Position numbers and translations under genes: made by a program. Shown piece after piece: positions 31,501-39,617 of a DNA stretch of 59,481 nucleotides. Below the pieces are notes generated by a model. The model worked only from the letters and a program-made list of their open reading frames with translations. It was not told the DNA's origin and made no database searches. The stretch covers positions 4,505,001-4,564,481 of the forward strand of contig NZ_CP031167.1 of the NCBI RefSeq assembly GCF_004346925.1, given 5' to 3'. Every line of letters begins with the position of its first letter. Within the stretch, counting starts at the first letter, position 1. This stretch comes from Stenotrophomonas sp. ASS1. GTDB lineage: Bacteria; Pseudomonadota; Gammaproteobacteria; Xanthomonadales; Xanthomonadaceae.

Positions 31501-31894
31501 ACGGCTTCAATGCGTCATCGCCGGCAAGATAGGACTGCAGCGCGCGCATCGGTGGCTGCGCCAGCAACGCCGGGTCGCGCAGGGCCTGGTACAGCTTCCA
31601 ATGCAGGCCGGCCGCGTCCAGGTCGTCCTGCTCGCCGCTGACGTTGGCCTTCAGCGCGCGCGCCACGAACTCACCCGGGGTGAGGAATTCGAGGTTCGCA
31701 GCCACACCGAACTCGGCGGCCAGTGTCGCTTGCAGCCAACGCCGCATCGCTACCTGCGGGATCAGCACCACTTCCGGTGCCAGCAGCGGCTGGCCAGGAA
31801 CGGGCGCCCGCACATTGCGCGCCAGCAGCGCGGCCAGCACGTCCAGGGAGTTGGAATGGTAGAGGCGGAAATCGCTGCCTGGGTCACTCATCAT
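28547..31894 (-). CDS. recC: Exodeoxyribonuclease V subunit gamma RecC
   Basis: The Chi-recognising, helicase-like scaffold of RecBCD. The 1115 residues match the RecC family from the N terminus (FRLYHSNSLDVLAALLA; LLAPEVVLIPQVAMRRWLQ) through AVLAPDIDPYVPYLEAVFG, ISFGRMVPMRLLPFRVICVLGLNDGDFPRRD and FLFLQLFAAAQEVFYLSYLG to the C-terminal domain. It is the first gene of the recCBD operon; tandem ATGs at 31894 and 31891 give the start. It diverges from the mla operon across about 180 bases (31895-32074) in which I see no clear operator. Confidence 0.95.
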   Translation of the reverse strand: MMSDPGSDFRLYHSNSLDVLAALLARNVRAPVPGQPLLAPEVVLIPQVAMRRWLQATLAAEFGVAANLEFLTPGEFVARALKANVSGEQDDLDAAGLHWKLYQALRDPALLAQPPMRALQSYLAGDDALKPWALAGELASVFEKYQAWRRDWLLRWAAGADPADPQAILWRTITHGQDYRARRIQEYLDRFEGAGQPLPKGLPPRMSAFATLNISPDVLRVMATQARVGELHFYMPTPVQSYWGDLQTLAERLRSGAPDPFGEAAGENRLLEAWGAAGRDFMAVLGSYEVVHPAGEIAAYSDPEDDTRPTLDEGGLSDSLLHRLQRDLFHRRALPSGELRDGLRSDDPSLQVHACHTRLRELQVLHDQLRSLLQDPRFDPPLQAREIAVLAPDIDPYVPYLEAVFGGRGGEEEHIPYALADSSPLAGEPLADVFVHLLGLPVSRFGLNEVLDLLASAPLAEAAGLEAVDFDRLHGWLQQAGARWGLDAKHRHQHQAPADDAYTWQFALDRLVLGHATGSEADLAGVAPWIELEGGALDALDRLLRLLRVLAIYQRRLGELLTPAQWRQRLLSLLDALLPTAPSSPNSQRALERLRKLLNQFAEDATKAGFAEGVPPEVVRAHFAGALGEADTRAPLLTGGISFGRMVPMRLLPFRVICVLGLNDGDFPRRDPAAGLNQLTAELDTPRRRPGDRSTREDDRFLFLQLFAAAQEVFYLSYLGADPRDGSVREPSVLVSELIDAAAAYHLDPPAAVRDFTVRHALQPFSPAAFGDGDPRRFSYRRQWHPAAGRLTGQRGGLQPWFDAPLPPPLDDAVEDDVALDTLRRFLCDPAGQFLAQSLGLRLADDVEEVDDLEPLVLSSRGPEKRSVQAAVVRATLSGDTEPLYPRLRARGLLPSGPLGERQFEGEQLKTRPYASALLGWMQGEPLESRRYEVDIDGVRLHGRVADRHPEGLVRLRAGTLNGNAVIRQGLDWLLVNAAGDALPLVQFHDGGDAGPGPHVLPALSAPAARAALRALLQLRQRGLREPLRFAPYTGWVLYNAPAEKQRSEGWKQWHGSDRSWGESSSDAWQLLLRGADPFATDASYAELLRNSQLVFSAVREGRALGADTSQEGNA

Positions 31895-32074
31895 GCACAG
31901 TGTGCAGGACAGCAGGCAGTATTCAATGGTTGGGCCGCGAGCGGTACGGATTGTTCCGGGACGCCAGCCGATTGTCCCGGCCTCCGCCGAGGCTTGTCGT
32001 GCAACAATACTGCACCGTCCAGTCTGCTTATGTTCAGCCGACGGGCCCGATCCTTCGATGTCTAAAAAACGTTA

Positions 32075-32872
32075 ATGGTGCCCATGTCGGCTTCCACCTC
32101 CAGTCTGGTGCAGTTATCCAACGTCCGCATCGACCGGAGCGGACGCACGATCCTGCGCGACGTGTCGCTGCAGGTGCCCAAGGGCAGCATCACCGCCGTT
32201 CTGGGTCCGTCCGGCAGCGGCAAGTCGACCCTGCTGGCGGCGCTGACCGGCGAACTGCGCCCGGTCGCCGGCGAGGTCACCCTGTTCGGCAAGCCGATTC
32301 CGCATGACAGCGGCGCGCTGCTGGAAATGCGTAAGAGCGTGGGCGTGCTGCTGCAGGGCAACGGCCTGCTGACCGACCTGACCGTGGCCGAGAACGTGGC
32401 GCTGCCGCTGCGTACGCACACCCGCCTGCCGACCGCCGTGCTGCGGCGGCTGGTGCAGATGAAGCTGCATGCGGTGGGCCTGCTGGCCGCCGCCGATGCC
32501 TGGCCGCGTGAGCTGTCCGGCGGCATGGCGCGCCGCGTGGCGCTGGCCCGCGCGCTGGCACTGGACCCACCACTGATGATCTACGACGAGCCGCTGACCG
32601 GGCTGGACCCGATCGCCTCGGGGGTGATCATGAGCCTGATCCAGCGCCTCAACCACAGCCTGGGCCTGACCAGCATCATCGTCAGCCACCACGTGCACGA
32701 GACCCTGCCGATCTGCGACCAGGTGATCGCGATCGCCAATGGCGGCATCGTGTTCCAGGGCACGCCCGAGGCACTGCAGTCCAGCCAGGACCCGCTGCTG
32801 CGGCAGTTCCTGCACGGCCAGCCCGATGGCCCCATCCCGTTCGATGCCGCGCCGCGCGCGAGGGTCGCCTGA
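32075..32872 (+). CDS. mlaF: Mla phospholipid ABC transporter ATPase MlaF
   Basis: The cytoplasmic ATPase of the Mla system, which keeps phospholipids out of the outer leaflet of the outer membrane. The 265 residues contain Walker A GPSGSGKST at 44-52, Q-loop VGVLLQGNG, signature LSGGMARR, Walker B PPLMIYDEPLTGLDP and the switch His in IIVSHHVHET. The start is ATG 32075, or ATG 32084 three codons later. The stop overlaps the mlaE start. First gene of mlaFEDCB-mlaA. Confidence 0.93.
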   Translation: MVPMSASTSSLVQLSNVRIDRSGRTILRDVSLQVPKGSITAVLGPSGSGKSTLLAALTGELRPVAGEVTLFGKPIPHDSGALLEMRKSVGVLLQGNGLLTDLTVAENVALPLRTHTRLPTAVLRRLVQMKLHAVGLLAAADAWPRELSGGMARRVALARALALDPPLMIYDEPLTGLDPIASGVIMSLIQRLNHSLGLTSIIVSHHVHETLPICDQVIAIANGGIVFQGTPEALQSSQDPLLRQFLHGQPDGPIPFDAAPRARVA

Positions 32873-33621
32873 TGCCGTTCGTTCAAGCCACCCGCTCGCT
32901 GGGTCGTGCCGGCCTGTTCTCGCTGACCGTGCTGCGCGGTTCGCTGCCGACCCGTGATTTCCTGGCCGAGTTGACCCGCGAGATCTACAAGATCGGTGCG
33001 CGCTCGCTGCCGATCATCGCCGTCGGCGGTGCCTTCGTCGGCCTGGTGCTGACCCTGCAGGGCTACCGCACGCTGACCACCTTCGGTGCGGCCGACGCAC
33101 TGTCGACCCTGCTCGGCCTGTCGCTGTACCGCGAACTGGCACCGGTGCTGACCGCGCTGCTGTTCATTGGCCGCGCTGGCAGCTCGATCGCCGCCGAACT
33201 GGGCCTGATGCGTGCCACCGACCAGATCAAGGCGCTGGAGCTGATGGCGATCGACCCGGTGGCCAAGGCGGTGGCGCCGCGCTTCTGGGCGGCGGTGCTG
33301 ACCGTGCCGCTGCTGACTGGCATCTTCTGTTCGCTTGCAATCAGTGCCAGCTACTTCGAAGCGGTGCACGTGCTGGGCCTGGACAACGGCGTGTTCTGGT
33401 CGGCGCTGCGCAACAGCGTGGACTTCTGGGACGACTTCGGCGTGGCAATGCTGAAGTCGGCGATCTTCGGCGGCACTGCCGCGCTGGTTGCCGCCTATGT
33501 GGGTTTCCACGCCGAGCCGACCATTGAAGGCACTTCGGTGGCGACCACCCGTGCGGTGGTCAACGCCTCACTGCTGGTGCTGATGTTCAACTTCGTGCTG
33601 TCGGCAATGTTGTTCACCTAA
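32872..33621 (+). CDS. mlaE: Mla transporter permease MlaE
   Basis: The inner-membrane permease of the Mla transporter. The 249 residues match the MlaE (DUF140) family: GARSLPIIAVGGAFVGLVLTLQGY, LYRELAPVLTALLFIGRAGSSIAAELG, MRATDQIKALELMAIDPV and five to six hydrophobic helices. The start ATG overlaps the stop of mlaF (TGATG), so the two are translationally coupled. Confidence 0.95.
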   Translation: MPFVQATRSLGRAGLFSLTVLRGSLPTRDFLAELTREIYKIGARSLPIIAVGGAFVGLVLTLQGYRTLTTFGAADALSTLLGLSLYRELAPVLTALLFIGRAGSSIAAELGLMRATDQIKALELMAIDPVAKAVAPRFWAAVLTVPLLTGIFCSLAISASYFEAVHVLGLDNGVFWSALRNSVDFWDDFGVAMLKSAIFGGTAALVAAYVGFHAEPTIEGTSVATTRAVVNASLLVLMFNFVLSAMLFT

Positions 33622-33680
33622 CCCCTCCACCGGCGGTGCGCAGGCGCGCGCGGCCACAACGACTCGATCAGGTAATCCAC

Positions 33681-34205
33681 ATGGCCATCCGCGGTCCCAG
33701 ACTCGAATTTTCCGTCGGCGCCTTCCTGCTGCTGGCCCTGGCCTCGCTGATGGTGCTGGCCGTGGCCTCGACCAACCAGCGCTGGAGCTGGGGCAGCGAA
33801 GGCTACGACCTGAAGGCACGCTTCTCCCAGGTCGGCCAGCTGCGCAAGCAGGCGCCGGTGAAGATCGGCGGCGTCACTGTCGGCCAGGTCGCTTCGATCG
33901 ACCTGGACCCGGTGAAGTTCGAATCGATCGTCACCCTGCGCATGGACAGCAAGGTCAAGGACCTGCCGGCGGACACCTCGGCCGGCATCTTCACCAGCGG
34001 TTTGCTCGGCGAGAGCTATATCGGTCTGCAGCCGGGCGGTGATCCGGACGTGCTGAAGGCCGGTGACGAGATCGTCTTCACCCAGCCGGCGGTGGACCTG
34101 ATCCAGCTGGTCGGCAAGTACATGTTCAGTGGCGGTGCCGGTGGCGGCGCTGCTCAGAAGCCCAACGATGGCGCGCAGGCGCCTGCAACGGAACCGCAAC
34201 CATGA
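33681..34205 (+). CDS. mlaD: MlaD, MCE-domain lipid-binding protein
   Basis: Forms the periplasmic hexameric ring that passes lipid between MlaC and the permease. The 174 residues have an N-terminal membrane anchor (LEFSVGAFLLLALASLMVLAVA, shared across 9-30), an MCE domain (YDLKARFSQVGQLRKQAPVKIGGVTVGQV, in which VKIGGVTVG is the core) and a C-terminal helix that lines the pore, ending in a Gly/Ala/Pro tail. ATG at 33681 fits the anchor directly. It overlaps mlaC by four bases. Confidence 0.95.
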   Translation: MAIRGPRLEFSVGAFLLLALASLMVLAVASTNQRWSWGSEGYDLKARFSQVGQLRKQAPVKIGGVTVGQVASIDLDPVKFESIVTLRMDSKVKDLPADTSAGIFTSGLLGESYIGLQPGGDPDVLKAGDEIVFTQPAVDLIQLVGKYMFSGGAGGGAAQKPNDGAQAPATEPQP

Positions 34206-34870
34206 AGATGAAACTGATCCCGACCCTGCTCGCCTCGGCGCTGCTGGCGGCCACCCCGTTCCTGGCCCAGGCCCAGGCCCAGGCCGCTGCGCCGGCCGCT
34301 GCCGCAACGCAGAGCCAGGCCGGCAAGGTGGTGATCGATGCCAGCAGCCGCATCCTGTCCACGCTGCAGCAGCGCAAGAGCGAGTTCACCAGCAACCCGG
34401 CCAGCCTGCGCAGCTACATCGACAGCGAGCTGACCCGCACCTTCGACCGCGACTACGCCGCGCGCCTGGTGCTGGGCCCGCACGCCCGCGGCGCCTCCGA
34501 CGCCGACATCAAGCTGTTCGCCGATGCCATGGCCGACAGCCTGATGCAGCGCTACGGCTCCACCCTGCTCAACATCCAGGGCAAGCCGAGCTTCCGCCTG
34601 AAGGGTGAAAGCCCGCTGCCGGGCAATCGTGGCGTGCGCGTGAGCACCGAACTGGTGCGCGCCGGCAACGAACCGACCCCGGTCGAGTACTGGATGCGCA
34701 ACGTGAACGGCCAGTGGAAGATCTTCGACGTCAACATCGAAGGCATTTCCTACGTGCAGACCTTCCGCAACCAGTTCGACACCCCGCTGCGCCAGAAGGG
34801 CATCAAGCAGGTGGCCAACGAACTGCACAGCGGCAGCATGCAGGCCGGGCCCGCGGGCAATGGCAAGTAA
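34202..34870 (+). CDS. mlaC: Periplasmic phospholipid-binding protein MlaC
   Basis: Shuttles phospholipid between MlaA at the outer membrane and MlaFEDB at the inner membrane. The 222 residues start with a signal peptide (residues 1-24, ending AQAQAQAA). The MlaC/Tol-Pal-Ttg2D domain follows: LSTLQQRKSEFTSNPASL, TFDRDYAARLVLGPHARGAS, STLLNIQGKPSF and VNGQWKIFDVNIEGISYV. Overlaps mlaD by four bases and mlaB by eleven. Confidence 0.93.
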   Translation: MKMKLIPTLLASALLAATPFLAQAQAQAAAPAAAATQSQAGKVVIDASSRILSTLQQRKSEFTSNPASLRSYIDSELTRTFDRDYAARLVLGPHARGASDADIKLFADAMADSLMQRYGSTLLNIQGKPSFRLKGESPLPGNRGVRVSTELVRAGNEPTPVEYWMRNVNGQWKIFDVNIEGISYVQTFRNQFDTPLRQKGIKQVANELHSGSMQAGPAGNGK

Positions 34871-35171
34871 CGCACTGGCGCTGCTGGAAGGCGACACCCT
34901 GCGCCTGCGCGGGGTGCTCGACCGTGCCGCGGTGATCGCGCTGTGGCCGCAGCTGCAGGCCCTGCCGGCAAAGCTGTCACGGCTGGAGCTGGGTGAGGTC
35001 GAACGCGTGGACAGCGCCGGCCTGGCGCTGCTGGCCGAGCTGGCCGCACGTGCGCGCAAGAGCGGTCACCCGCTGGCAGTCTCCGGCGCGCCGGCCGGCT
35101 ACAACGAGCTGAGCGCAGCCTACCGGCTGTCGCCCGACCTGGATTTCAACGCTACTTCTGCTGCGAGCTGA
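34860..35171 (+). CDS. mlaB: MlaB, STAS-domain subunit
   Basis: A small cytoplasmic STAS protein that stabilises MlaF in the transporter. The 103 residues read LEGDTLRLRGVLDRAAVIALW, then the conserved RVDSAGLALLAELAA loop, and RLSPDLDF near the end. ATG 34860 lies inside the end of mlaC (11-base overlap), and the stop is one base before mlaA. Confidence 0.92.
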   Translation: MASNALALLEGDTLRLRGVLDRAAVIALWPQLQALPAKLSRLELGEVERVDSAGLALLAELAARARKSGHPLAVSGAPAGYNELSAAYRLSPDLDFNATSAAS

Positions 35172-35172
35172 C

Positions 35173-36186
35173 ATGAACGTCGTACGCACTTTCCCCCTGA
35201 TCGTCCTGGCCACCGCCCTGACCGCCTGCGCCGGCAAGCCCGCACGCAGCGATGCACCCGCAGCCAGCACCGTGGTCCCGGCCAGCACCATCGCCGAGGC
35301 CTCTGCCGCCACCACCGATACCGCTACGGTCGATGCCGCACCGGCAACAGCCGTGGTTGCCGCACCTGCGCCGGCCACGCCGCCATCCGCACCGGCCCGC
35401 AGCGCCGACACCGATGCGGCCAGGGCCGCGGCGGCGACCGCCCCCGGTGGTGACGACGACTTCGATGCCCTCTACGGCGGTGCCGGCAACACTGGCAGCG
35501 CCGCAGCCTACGATCCGTGGGAACCGTTCAACCGCAAGGTGCACACGTTCAACAACGCGGTTGACCGTGGCATCGCCCGCCCGCTGGCCACGGCCTACAC
35601 CCACGTGGTGCCGCGCTTCGCCCGCACCGGCGTCAGCAACTTCTTCAGCAACCTGCGCGCACCGGTGACCATCACCAACCAGCTGCTGCAGGGCCGTGGT
35701 GCCGATGCGTGGGACAGCCTGGGCCGCTTCCTGATGAACAGCACGCTGGGTATCGGCGGCCTGTTCGATCCGGCCAGCAAGGCGATGGTGCCGCGTCGCA
35801 ATGAGGACTTCGGGCAGACCCTGGGTGCCTGGGGCTGGCGTCGTTCGCGTTACGTGGAACTGCCGTTCTTCGGCCCTCGCACGGTGCGCGATGTGTTCGG
35901 CCTGGCCGGTGACATTCCGCTGTCGCCGATCCGCCGCATCGAAGAGGACAAGATCCGCATCGGCCTGCAGGGCATGCAGCTGGTCGATACCCGCGCGCAG
36001 CTGCTGGCGATCGACGACCTGCGTGACACCGCCGTGGACGAGTACTCGCTGGTACGCGATGCGTGGATGCAGCGCCGCAACTACCAGATCGAGAACGATC
36101 TGCGCAGCAAGCGCGACCGTGGCCATGACGATGCCAATTCGCCGATCCCGGTCGATGCGATGCCGATGCCGCAGTGGACGCACTGA
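35173..36186 (+). CDS. mlaA: Outer-membrane lipoprotein MlaA (VacJ)
   Basis: Extracts phospholipids from the outer leaflet of the outer membrane. The 337 residues have a lipoprotein signal (LTAC, Cys19), an unusually long Ala/Pro/Thr-rich linker (residues 25-95) and then the MlaA domain: YDPWEPFNRKVHTFNNAVDRGIARPLATAY, GVSNFFSNLRAPVTITNQLLQG, DSLGRFLMNSTLGIGGLFDPAS and FGQTLGAWGWRRSRYVELPFFGP. In E. coli mlaA is unlinked; here it closes the operon one base after mlaB, followed by a terminator at 36206. Confidence 0.94.
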   Translation: MNVVRTFPLIVLATALTACAGKPARSDAPAASTVVPASTIAEASAATTDTATVDAAPATAVVAAPAPATPPSAPARSADTDAARAAAATAPGGDDDFDALYGGAGNTGSAAAYDPWEPFNRKVHTFNNAVDRGIARPLATAYTHVVPRFARTGVSNFFSNLRAPVTITNQLLQGRGADAWDSLGRFLMNSTLGIGGLFDPASKAMVPRRNEDFGQTLGAWGWRRSRYVELPFFGPRTVRDVFGLAGDIPLSPIRRIEEDKIRIGLQGMQLVDTRAQLLAIDDLRDTAVDEYSLVRDAWMQRRNYQIENDLRSKRDRGHDDANSPIPVDAMPMPQWTH

Positions 36187-36205
36187 GTCCGGTCTGCAGC
36201 GCATG

Positions 36206-36234
36206 AAAAAACCCCGCCTCGGCGGGGTTTTTCT
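36206..36234 (+). terminator. Rho-independent terminator after the mla operon
   Basis: Stem AAAAACCCCGCC / GGCGGGGTTTTT with a two-base loop, followed by CTTTT. It is placed 20 bases after the mlaA stop and is symmetrical enough to work in both directions, so it may also stop the glutathione peroxidase transcript coming the other way. Confidence 0.92.
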
Positions 36235-36239
36235 TTTCC

Positions 36240-36263
36240 GGTAGGTGCCAACCTTGGTTGGCA
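36240..36263. repeat. GTAG-headed REP palindrome
   Basis: GTAGGTGCCAACC / GGTTGGCAC stem with a TT loop. Same sequence class as the units at 49028-49136, 51303-51325 and 52660-52684. Confidence 0.85.
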
Positions 36264-36271
36264 CGCTTTCC

Positions 36272-36817
36272 TCAGGCTGCCAGCGCTGCCTCGATGGCCT
36301 CGCGCAGGCGCGCGTCATCGGCAGCCACGTCCGGGGCGAAACGCGCGATGACCTTGCCGTCGCGGCCAACCAGGAACTTCTCGAAGTTCCACAGCACCGC
36401 CGGTGCTGCGTGGATCGGGATCTCCTTGCTGGCCAGGCGCTCACGCAGCGGGCCTTCGCCGATCGACTGCGGCTGGGCGGCGGTCAGCTGCTGGTACAGC
36501 GGATGGGTATCGTCACCGGCCACGCTGATCTTGGAGAACATCGGGAAGCTGACGTCGTAGGTGAGCTGGCAGAACTGCTGGATCTCCGCCTCGCTGCCCG
36601 GCTCCTGGCCGAGGAAGTTGTTGGCGGGGAAGCCCAGTACTTCCAGACCCTGCGCGTGCTTTTCCGCATACAGCGCCTGCAGGCCTTCGTACTGCGGGGT
36701 CAGGCCGCACTTGGAGGCGACGTTGACCAGCAGCAGTACCTTGCCCTGGTAGTCGGCAAGCGAGGACGGCTGGCCGTCGATGGTGGTGAGGGAAATGTCC
36801 TGGATCGGGGTGCTCAC
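36272..36817 (-). CDS. Glutathione peroxidase (BtuE-like, Cys type)
   Basis: A thiol-dependent peroxidase that reduces hydrogen peroxide and organic hydroperoxides. The 181 residues contain the catalytic NVASKCGLTPQYEGLQ block (Cys in place of selenocysteine), the FPANNFLGQEPGS loop with the conserved Gln, and WNFEKFLVGRDG with the conserved Trp/Asn. It starts at GTG 36817 with GGAG upstream; a longer frame to 36949 enters the REP region. The oligomerisation loop is shorter than in animal enzymes, as usual for bacterial forms. Confidence 0.93.
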   Translation of the reverse strand: MSTPIQDISLTTIDGQPSSLADYQGKVLLLVNVASKCGLTPQYEGLQALYAEKHAQGLEVLGFPANNFLGQEPGSEAEIQQFCQLTYDVSFPMFSKISVAGDDTHPLYQQLTAAQPQSIGEGPLRERLASKEIPIHAAPAVLWNFEKFLVGRDGKVIARFAPDVAADDARLREAIEAALAA

Positions 36818-36874
36818 GCGGGGGCTCCGGCAACAGCGGGGAATGGCCCACCAGCATAGCGCCGCGCGATGGCG

Positions 36875-36952
36875 GTAGTGCCGGCCGCTGGCCGGCAATC
36901 GTGCGACCGTTCGCAAGGGTTCATGCGGTTGCCGGCCAGTGGCCGGCACTAC
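36875..36952. repeat. Inverted pair of GTAG-type REP palindromes
   Basis: Units at 36875-36897 (GTAGTGCCGGCC head) and 36929-36952 (reverse orientation, ending CACTAC), separated by 31 bases. The second unit ends two bases before the stop of the Cys-rich lipoprotein gene. Confidence 0.9.
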
Positions 36953-36954
36953 GA

Positions 36955-37353
36955 TCAGTCCACGCAGATCGTGCCCTGCGCCTTGCCGTCATCAATGCGC
37001 TGGCGGCAGCCGAAGTTCTGGAGCACATCGCGCTGGCAGGTACCGGTAGCGGCGCTGCCAGCGGCCACCTCGGGACCGGCCAGGCACTGGCCCGTGCAGT
37101 CGCTTTTGCGGCTGCAGGCCTTGCCGGCATCGGCATAGGGAATCACGCACTGCTCGCGTTGCAGCCGGCCCAGCCGTTGCAGGCTGCCGCCGGCGGCCTG
37201 GCAGTCAACGTCGCGCGCTTCGCGATACGCCTCGGCCGCTTCAGGGCTGGTGGCTGCGGCAGGTGCCGCGGTCGTATCGGCAGCCGGTGGTGCGCTGCTG
37301 CAGGCGGCAAGCAGCGCGGTCAGGACAAGGCTGGTGAAGCGGCGCAGGCGCAT
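36955..37353 (-). CDS. Hypothetical Cys-rich lipoprotein
   Basis: A 132-residue predicted lipoprotein: a basic-hydrophobic signal MRLRRFTSLVLTALLAAC with the lipobox Cys at 18, then an Ala/Pro/Thr-rich linker (19-40) and a compact domain containing eight further Cys, including the cluster CSRKSDCTGQC. The even number suggests disulfide bonds in the periplasm. I do not recognise a family with known function. ATG 37353 was chosen because it begins the signal sequence. It lies downstream of rmuC on the same strand. Confidence 0.8.
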   Translation of the reverse strand: MRLRRFTSLVLTALLAACSSAPPAADTTAAPAAATSPEAAEAYREARDVDCQAAGGSLQRLGRLQREQCVIPYADAGKACSRKSDCTGQCLAGPEVAAGSAATGTCQRDVLQNFGCRQRIDDGKAQGTICVD

Positions 37354-37424
37354 GACGATACCTGATCGAGGCGGACAGGCCGCCAGCATACGCATCGGCG
37401 ATGCAGGCGGCGTGTCAGCGTGGC

Positions 37425-38960
37425 TCAGGCCTCGTCGCCGTCACTGCCTTCCTCTGCTGGCAGCGCGTCCGGCAGCAACTGGCGGCTCTGCTCAACCGGC
37501 AGCGACTCGACATCCCTCAGCTTGCGGGCGATCGCGCGGGTGCGCACCCCGGTCTGGTCGATCTGCTTGCTGGCCTGGTCCAGCTTGGCCTTCACGTTGT
37601 CCAGTACATCACCGAACTTGCCGAACTCGGTCTTCACCGCACCCAGCAGGCTCCACACCTCGCTGGACCGCTTCTCGATGGCCAGCGTGCGGAAGCCCAT
37701 CTGCAGGCTGTTGAGCAGTGCGGTGATCGTGGTCGGCCCGGCGACCACCACGCGGTGGTCGCGCTGCAGCAGATCGACCAGGCCGGGGCGCCGGATCACC
37801 TCGGCATACAGGCCTTCGGTAGGCAGGAACATCACCGCGAAGTCGGTGGTGTGCGGCGGCACGATGTACTTCTCGCAGATCGACTTGGCCTGCACCTTCA
37901 CCGCACGCTCCAGCTGCGCACCCTGCACGCGTACCAGTTCGGCATCACCCTGCTCCTGTGCGTCCAGCAGGCGCTCGTAGTCTTCGCGTGGGAACTTGGA
38001 GTCGATCGGCAGCCACACCGGCGTGTCATCGCTGCTGCGACCCGGCAGGCGCACGGCGATGTCGACCATTTCGCCACTATCCGGGCGTACCTTCACCCCG
38101 CGCGCGTACTGCTCCTGGATCAGGGTCTGCTCGAGGATGTTCTCCAGCTGTACTTCACCCCAGCTGCCGCGCGTCTTGACGTTGGTCAGCACGCGCTTGA
38201 GGTCACCCACGCCGGTGGCCAGCTGCTGCATCTCGCCGAGGCCGCGCTGCACCTGCTCCAGGCGCTCCGAGACCAGTTTGAAGGACTGGCCAAGGCGTGT
38301 TTCCAGGGTGGACTGCAACTTCTCATCCACCGTCACGCGCATCTGTTCCAGCTTCTGCGCATTGTCGCTCTGCAGCGCGCGCAGCTGCTCTTCCAGCGTC
38401 GTGCGCATCTCGGCGATGCGCTGCTCGTTGCGCTGGGTCAGTTCCTGCAGGCGCAGGCCAAGGCTTTCAGTCAGGCGCTGCTGCGACTGCGCGCCCTCCT
38501 CGCGGCCCTTGCGTGCATCGTCCACCAGGGTCTGCCGCAGCGCGCCGAGCTGGGTATCGGTACGCCCGGTGAGCTCCTGCAGCTGCTGGCCAAACGCATG
38601 GATGCGGGCTTCCTGCTGCTGGCCGAAGGTCTCCAGCTGGCCGCGCAGCTCCTGCAGCCGCTGTCCCATCAACGCCGCGCCGCGCTGCTGGCTCTCGGCC
38701 GCTTCGGCGCGCGCCTTGCGGGCATCTTCGCCCAGCGCTTCGCGCAGCAGGTCGAGGCGCTGGTCGGTGCGGGTGGACAGATCGGTCAGCGCGCGGGCGA
38801 AGCCATCGAGCTGTTCGCGCAGCTCGCTGCGCCCGGCCCGCGCCTCCTCGCGCACCGCCTGTTCCAGGCGGTCATGCGGCGGGCGGCGCAGCAGGGCGAC
38901 CAGCTGCAGGATGAGCACGGCCAATAGAAGGCCGCCAATGAGCAGATATTCGGTTTGCAT
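37425..38960 (-). CDS. rmuC: DNA recombination protein RmuC
   Basis: A predicted membrane-anchored nuclease-like protein that limits inversions at short repeats. The 511 residues have an N-terminal transmembrane helix (residues 5-25), a long Gln/Arg/Glu coiled coil (about 30-225) and the RmuC domain: NVKTRGSWGEVQLENILEQ, WLPIDSKFPREDYERLL, IVPPHTTDFAVMFLPTEGLY, VVVAGPTTITALLNSLQMGF. The start at 38960 is the ATG of the membrane helix; upstream sequence is antisense to the GST gene. Confidence 0.94.
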   Translation of the reverse strand: MQTEYLLIGGLLLAVLILQLVALLRRPPHDRLEQAVREEARAGRSELREQLDGFARALTDLSTRTDQRLDLLREALGEDARKARAEAAESQQRGAALMGQRLQELRGQLETFGQQQEARIHAFGQQLQELTGRTDTQLGALRQTLVDDARKGREEGAQSQQRLTESLGLRLQELTQRNEQRIAEMRTTLEEQLRALQSDNAQKLEQMRVTVDEKLQSTLETRLGQSFKLVSERLEQVQRGLGEMQQLATGVGDLKRVLTNVKTRGSWGEVQLENILEQTLIQEQYARGVKVRPDSGEMVDIAVRLPGRSSDDTPVWLPIDSKFPREDYERLLDAQEQGDAELVRVQGAQLERAVKVQAKSICEKYIVPPHTTDFAVMFLPTEGLYAEVIRRPGLVDLLQRDHRVVVAGPTTITALLNSLQMGFRTLAIEKRSSEVWSLLGAVKTEFGKFGDVLDNVKAKLDQASKQIDQTGVRTRAIARKLRDVESLPVEQSRQLLPDALPAEEGSDGDEA

Positions 38961-39005
38961 GGGGCAAGTGTAGGCTGGCCGAGTCTCAACTGCTGCGTCA
39001 GGACC

Positions 39006-39611
39006 ATGGTCGTCCTCTACGGAAAGCCCACCTCCATCAATGTGCGTAAAGTGCTGTGGCTGTGCGCGGGGCTGGATCTGCCCCTGCACCACGAACCGGC
39101 CCCCTCGCCGGACCTGCTGGCCACGCTGAACCCCAACCGGCAGGTGCCGGTGCTGCGTGATGGCGACTTCGTGCTGTGGGAATCCAACAGCATCTGCCGC
39201 TACCTGGCCGCACGCGCCGGTCGCGAGGATCTGCTGCCACATGCAGCAAAGGACCGGGCCCGGGTGGAGCAGTGGATGGACTGGCAGGCCAGCGACCTCA
39301 ACAGCGCATGGCGCCATGTGTTCATGGCGCGCGTGCGCCAGCATCCGGACTATCCGGATGACGCCCGTGCCGAGGCCAGCCTGGCGCAGTGGAACCGGCT
39401 GATGGGCGTCCTTGATGCACAGCTGGCCACTACCGACGGCTACGTGGCGGGCAACACCTTCACTCTGGCCGACATCGTGCTCGGGCTGTCGACCCAACGC
39501 TGGTGCAGCACACCCGGCCACAAGCCCGTGCTGCCACACCTCGCGGCGTGGTTCGAGCGCCTGCGCCAGCAGCCCGGTTTCGCCGAACACGTCGACAACG
39601 GCGTGGCCTGA
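39006..39611 (+). CDS. Glutathione S-transferase family protein
   Basis: A 201-residue cytosolic GST. The N-terminal thioredoxin-like domain has LYGKPTSINVRKVLWLC, NPNRQVPVLRDGDFVLWESNSICRYLA (cis-Pro and Glu-Ser glutathione-binding residues). The helical C-terminal domain follows, with FTLADIVLG as the conserved N-capping box. Substrate unknown; detoxification is the usual role. Divergent from rmuC with 45 bases between starts. Confidence 0.92.
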   Translation: MVVLYGKPTSINVRKVLWLCAGLDLPLHHEPAPSPDLLATLNPNRQVPVLRDGDFVLWESNSICRYLAARAGREDLLPHAAKDRARVEQWMDWQASDLNSAWRHVFMARVRQHPDYPDDARAEASLAQWNRLMGVLDAQLATTDGYVAGNTFTLADIVLGLSTQRWCSTPGHKPVLPHLAAWFERLRQQPGFAEHVDNGVA

Positions 39612-39617
39612 GGCAGA

